Below are positions 60,807 to 64,000 of a stretch of 64,000 nucleotides of DNA, one piece after another. The DNA lies in assembly GCF_003002815.1 (NCBI RefSeq), contig NZ_PVTF01000006.1, positions 248,001-312,000 on the forward strand, in the 5' to 3' direction. The first letter of the stretch is position 1. The number at the start of each line of letters is the position of its first letter. The position numbers and the translations under genes were made by a program. Under the pieces are notes generated by a model. The model made no database searches. It saw nothing but the letters and a program-made list of their open reading frames with translations, and was not told the origin of the DNA. The stretch is from Umezawaea tangerina (GTDB lineage Bacteria > Actinomycetota > Actinomycetes > Mycobacteriales > Pseudonocardiaceae).

Positions 60807-63479
60807 CTACGACTTCTTCCGTCTCCTTTCCGTCATCGCGGCTCTCGTGTCCAGCTGTTTACCCCATAGTTCCAGGGAGTCCAAAGAACTCCGCAGATCG
60901 TCGTGAGAGGGTGCCGGATCGCCCGCCGAAGCTGGCGCATCGTGCGCGTCAATCCACCTTGAAATCTCAGTCATTTGCGACTCAAGAGTATCCCAATCGT
61001 CATCTTCGACCGAGACTTTACGTAGCCTGTTCGTCTGAACTGGGCGGTCAAAGCGAGAGATAACACCTTGAAAAAGTCGCTCTTCTACAGCCCTCTCCCA
61101 AGCTGCACGTAGCTGTCCTGCGATTCGATAAGCCTCCGTGCGCCATGCGGCATCCGCGCCGCTGTCATACATCTTCTTGACCTGTTCAAGCTTCACCTTT
61201 ATCTTGCCGATGCGCTCTTTGACCGGAGCTCCAAGCGAAGACAACCCATCGTCACAAAGTCCTGTTACGCCTGCCCCGCGCTCAATCTGAACATATGCAA
61301 TAGACACAGCTGAATCAGCTGCGTACCTGTTTAACGCCTCTACAAAGGCGAGATCATGGGTAAAAATCAGAACCTGGCGGTTCTTTGCTTCCAGTGCAAT
61401 TCGACGCGCGGCTTTAAGCCGAAAGTTGTGATCAAGTGAACAAACTGGATCATCGAACACAATGGCCGATCCGTCCGTGCTTGTCGACAACTCAGTAAAG
61501 AATCCGGCAAGCGCAACAGCTCGGCATTCACCTTCGCTGAGCACATCCGTAAGACGCTGGGTCGACTTCACGCCACTAAATGCAAGCCGGTGAAGTGACT
61601 TTCCTTTTCGGGCGTCGCCTTTAGCAATCTCGACCTTAAGTCGGTCAGCTCCAAGTTCCTTCAGTTCAGACTGGAATGCCGATTTTAGTCGCTCAGTAAT
61701 CAGCTGCTCGGAGAGCTTCTTGACCTGTATCGTGATTTGCTGCGTGTTGCACAACGCCTTCGCTTTCACAAGAGCTTGAACCTGCACCTTACGGTCATGT
61801 TCACCAATGACAACCGCAAGACTCTTACTCAAGAGAGCACGGTCGCTAAGCTCTTCATACTCCTTTTGAACCTTCTTGAGCGCTTCTGGATCGCTCGCCG
61901 CAATCAGCTCTTCGGCTTGCGTAGCCTCCGCATCTGAAGCTGCGCGAAGGTCTTCCATGACATCGCTGACTCTCCAATCAACTACGGGCAAAGCCGCATC
62001 GAGAGCCGTCTTTTCCTCCAGGAGGGCACAAACAAAGTCTGTACGTGCGCGAACAGCCTCCCCGAAGCGAGCCAACTTCTCATCAAGATCTTTGTAAGTC
62101 TCACCGAGGGGAGCAAGTGAACCTGCGCGAGGAACGTTGTTCTCCACGGCCTCGCGGATCGAGGTCACCAGCTTCTTTGCCCGACCTCTCAATACGTCGA
62201 GCTTTGACTGCGATTCATCTCGCGCGAACTTCTCAAGAGAAGTAAGCATCAAGGCTGCCGCAGGCTGCAACTCCTGATGACATAGGACGCAATGCGCCTC
62301 CGCGCCGACGTGCGGAAACTCGTGGTGCGGGTAGGCCTGGTCTTGGGAATATGCCCGTGCAGCCCGCCAAAGCCTCATCCAAGTTTCTGAACCAACACCC
62401 TCAACACTGGTGCCTTCAAGAAGCGATGCATCCGCTTCCACAGCTTTCTGCTGTTCGGAGACTTCGACGATCAAGTCTCGGGCCTGTTGAACTTTGACAT
62501 CACTCAATGCTTCTGCAAGACGACCAGCCGCGATATAAATAGGTCGCAACTGTTGTTCATGCTGTTTGTGGAGTTTTGCCTTCGTAGCCGGATCGCTTTG
62601 GCGCAATGCTTCAAGCTCTTTGCCAAGGAAACTCAATCGAGAAACTTCAACATCCGAAAGCACCGCAAGCTCGTTAATAGCAGCAGCGCAACCGTCCGCA
62701 CCCAGCTTTTTGATTTGAGCACTGACCATGCCACCTTCAATGAACCGAGGAAGAGCAGCTTGCTCAGCATGAAGGCTCCGAACACGTCCATCTATGACGG
62801 ATTCAACTGACCCACACGCTTTAGCCAGCGCTTCCAGGAGTGTAAGAACCTCCGGCGCAAACGCTACGTCGTCTTCTTCAGTAAGCAGGTGGTTTGACGC
62901 GGAAGTATCGAACAGGGTAATTTGGCGAAGTTCGGGTGGCGCAAGCTTTCCACTTTGCCACGAATGCGTAAGCTCATCAACACCGTAGTTGTATGCAACC
63001 TCAGCACTTGGCAAGTTTCCAGCAGCATCCGCATAGACATTAGGCAGAATCGAATTTATCTTGCCGCGAACCCGGCAAATCTGCTTCAAAATTCTACTGT
63101 AGCCGGATTTGCCTGCACCATTATCTCCATAAACGACAGTGATGCCCGCTGAAGCAAAAAGCAACTCTTGGTCAGCAGCGAGCAAGTTAACGTTGCGGAC
63201 TTGGCTGATCCGCGAAAGCTCTGTGGAGATACCGCCATCGCTCTGACTCGGAACATGATCTTCGGATAGAGGCTCGAAATTCTCGCATCGCCCAGTGGTC
63301 GCCTGCTGCAAGCAGAGCTCAGCCAACTGCTCCAGATCGGATGGGGTCAACGCGCCAGCAACCAGTCGACGCAACGCGTCTCGCTGCCAAAATGGGCGGC
63401 TCACCGACCACTGAACAACAGCCGAGTAGGCGGCGACTAAGTTGTTCTTCTGAGCAATCGGATCTACCATCTTTGGCAT
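60807..63479 (-). CDS. SMC/Rad50-like AAA ATPase with CxxC hook
   Basis: About 890 residues from the ATG at 63479; the frame is open to 63599. The N-terminal P-loop GDNGAGKSGYSRILKQ follows a region with SVSRPFWQRDALRRL. A long coiled coil has an apex-like CVLC motif (EAHCVLCHQEL), comparable to the Rad50/RloC zinc hook. The C-terminal ATPase half carries signature LSEGECRAVALAGFF, Walker B AIVFDDPVCSLDH and HDLAF. ATPases of this build occur in phage-defence systems (RloC, PrrC-like); a fused nuclease domain is not evident in the last 150 residues. Base composition is low in GC compared with the rest. Confidence 0.82.
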   Translation of the reverse strand: MPKMVDPIAQKNNLVAAYSAVVQWSVSRPFWQRDALRRLVAGALTPSDLEQLAELCLQQATTGRCENFEPLSEDHVPSQSDGGISTELSRISQVRNVNLLAADQELLFASAGITVVYGDNGAGKSGYSRILKQICRVRGKINSILPNVYADAAGNLPSAEVAYNYGVDELTHSWQSGKLAPPELRQITLFDTSASNHLLTEEDDVAFAPEVLTLLEALAKACGSVESVIDGRVRSLHAEQAALPRFIEGGMVSAQIKKLGADGCAAAINELAVLSDVEVSRLSFLGKELEALRQSDPATKAKLHKQHEQQLRPIYIAAGRLAEALSDVKVQQARDLIVEVSEQQKAVEADASLLEGTSVEGVGSETWMRLWRAARAYSQDQAYPHHEFPHVGAEAHCVLCHQELQPAAALMLTSLEKFARDESQSKLDVLRGRAKKLVTSIREAVENNVPRAGSLAPLGETYKDLDEKLARFGEAVRARTDFVCALLEEKTALDAALPVVDWRVSDVMEDLRAASDAEATQAEELIAASDPEALKKVQKEYEELSDRALLSKSLAVVIGEHDRKVQVQALVKAKALCNTQQITIQVKKLSEQLITERLKSAFQSELKELGADRLKVEIAKGDARKGKSLHRLAFSGVKSTQRLTDVLSEGECRAVALAGFFTELSTSTDGSAIVFDDPVCSLDHNFRLKAARRIALEAKNRQVLIFTHDLAFVEALNRYAADSAVSIAYVQIERGAGVTGLCDDGLSSLGAPVKERIGKIKVKLEQVKKMYDSGADAAWRTEAYRIAGQLRAAWERAVEERLFQGVISRFDRPVQTNRLRKVSVEDDDWDTLESQMTEISRWIDAHDAPASAGDPAPSHDDLRSSLDSLELWGKQLDTRAAMTERRRKKS

Positions 63480-63790
63480 TATGATAGGAATCACTCCTTT
63501 GGTCAACGCGCGAACGACCAAGGTGTGGTCAGCCGTCGATTTAAGGCGACCAAAGATGGACACGTAACGCTTTTGCGCCCTGCACTCGACACTCTCCACC
63601 CGCTAAGCGAGCTCGACGCTTAAGCCTTTAGTTTCCACACTTGAACACGTATCGGGACGAGTATACAAGACGTTACGGCAATACCTGCCCATTAGAGTGA
63701 ATGACGGCGAGTACACGAGCTGCTACTTTGCGTTGCAATCCATCAACGCGCATCTTGCTGCAACCGCTTCTCAGTAATTCTGAGCTGTTC

Positions 63791-64000
63791 TCACCGATAC
63801 CAAGGCTCAGCAACCTCGCGGATAACAGGCAGCACCCCAGTTGGGTACCCATCCGCGAGTTGCCGCAGATAGCCAGGCTCATCGGGATCGCTGTCAGGCC
63901 AGTTGAGGCGAAGCGCCTCTCTGGCCTTCACAGCTCGGTCTATCAGCATGGACACCGTGACCGCCTCTTCTTGGTGCCCGTGGTGCTTGCCGAGGCAGGG
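63791..64000 (-). CDS. Hypothetical protein, C-terminal part (start off window)
   Basis: The minus-strand frame is open from the window edge and ends in TGA at 63791-63793. It encodes 69 residues including LIDRAVKAREALRLNWPDSD and GVLPVIREVAEPWYR. An internal ATG would give 52 residues. No family recognised. The 300 bp between it and the ATPase gene shows no other supported gene. Confidence 0.4.
   Translation of the reverse strand, partial: PCLGKHHGHQEEAVTVSMLIDRAVKAREALRLNWPDSDPDEPGYLRQLADGYPTGVLPVIREVAEPWYR

Noticed and set aside
1-64000. CRISPR arrays, rRNA and tRNA genes
   Set aside because: No regularly spaced 25-40 bp repeats and no cloverleaf or rRNA-like sequence was recognised on either strand.

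Overview
The window is high-GC DNA with many GTG starts, overlapping ATGA/GTGA gene junctions and actinomycete families (SARP/AfsR, LuxR-ATPase and XRE-NB-ARC regulators, F420-type LLM oxidoreductase, RHS and LamG giants). I infer a filamentous actinomycete, probably Pseudonocardiaceae-like (Saccharothrix/Lentzea/Actinosynnema type). This comes from gene content only; no rRNA or tRNA gene was seen. The last 7 kb is visibly richer in A+T and looks acquired.

Layout. 0-4.7 kb: small redox and regulator genes: quinone oxidoreductase, AraC, an SDR divergent from a TetR with twin palindromic operators, and an LLM oxidoreductase with a MarR neighbour and an inverted repeat. 4.8-7.6 kb: a full-length AfsR-type SARP. 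7.6-20 kb: two coupled giant secreted proteins, a six-LamG protein and an RHS protein.

20.3-37.2 kb: the most interesting part, apparently an undescribed biosynthetic system. One arm holds nucleotide-type enzymes: two bicupins (DUF985), a nucleoside-diphosphate-kinase-like protein with a large insertion but intact catalytic residues, a guanylate-kinase-like protein, a second-type S-adenosylhomocysteine hydrolase, a class III aminotransferase and a possible YqcI/YcgG-family protein. The other arm holds an 18-residue basic peptide gene with a very strong ribosome binding site, followed by two hairpins and then an M16 peptidase, a GNAT acetyltransferase and an ABC-2 exporter. A nucleotidyltransferase-like gene diverges from it. 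Six intergenic regions of the block carry the same inverted half-site (GTTGYCC facing GGRCAAC), which ties both arms into one putative regulon, probably run by the XRE-NB-ARC regulator inside it. My best inference is a modified nucleotide and/or a processed peptide, possibly joined. The chemistry is not proven by the sequence.

37.2-49 kb: a probable recombination scar, a LuxR-family ATPase regulator, a seven-bladed lectin-like propeller with a fresh internal duplication, a small-gene operon ending in a broken TRIP13-like AAA ATPase, a RES toxin whose antitoxin is fused to a P-loop nucleotide kinase, and a divergent radical SAM / methyltransferase-like / ASCH operon.

49-57 kb: a mobile-element graveyard: an IS110 inserted in an IS3 transposase gene, an integrase fragment, a complete IS5-like element with TA duplications, a structured-RNA-like segment, and phased CACGGTCA repeats beside a small HTH gene. 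57-64 kb: a three-gene cassette bounded by about 70-bp direct repeats (a large hypothetical, a membrane protein, a PD-(D/E)XK-like nuclease), then an SMC-like ATPase with a CxxC hook, read as probable defence genes, and a partial gene at the edge.
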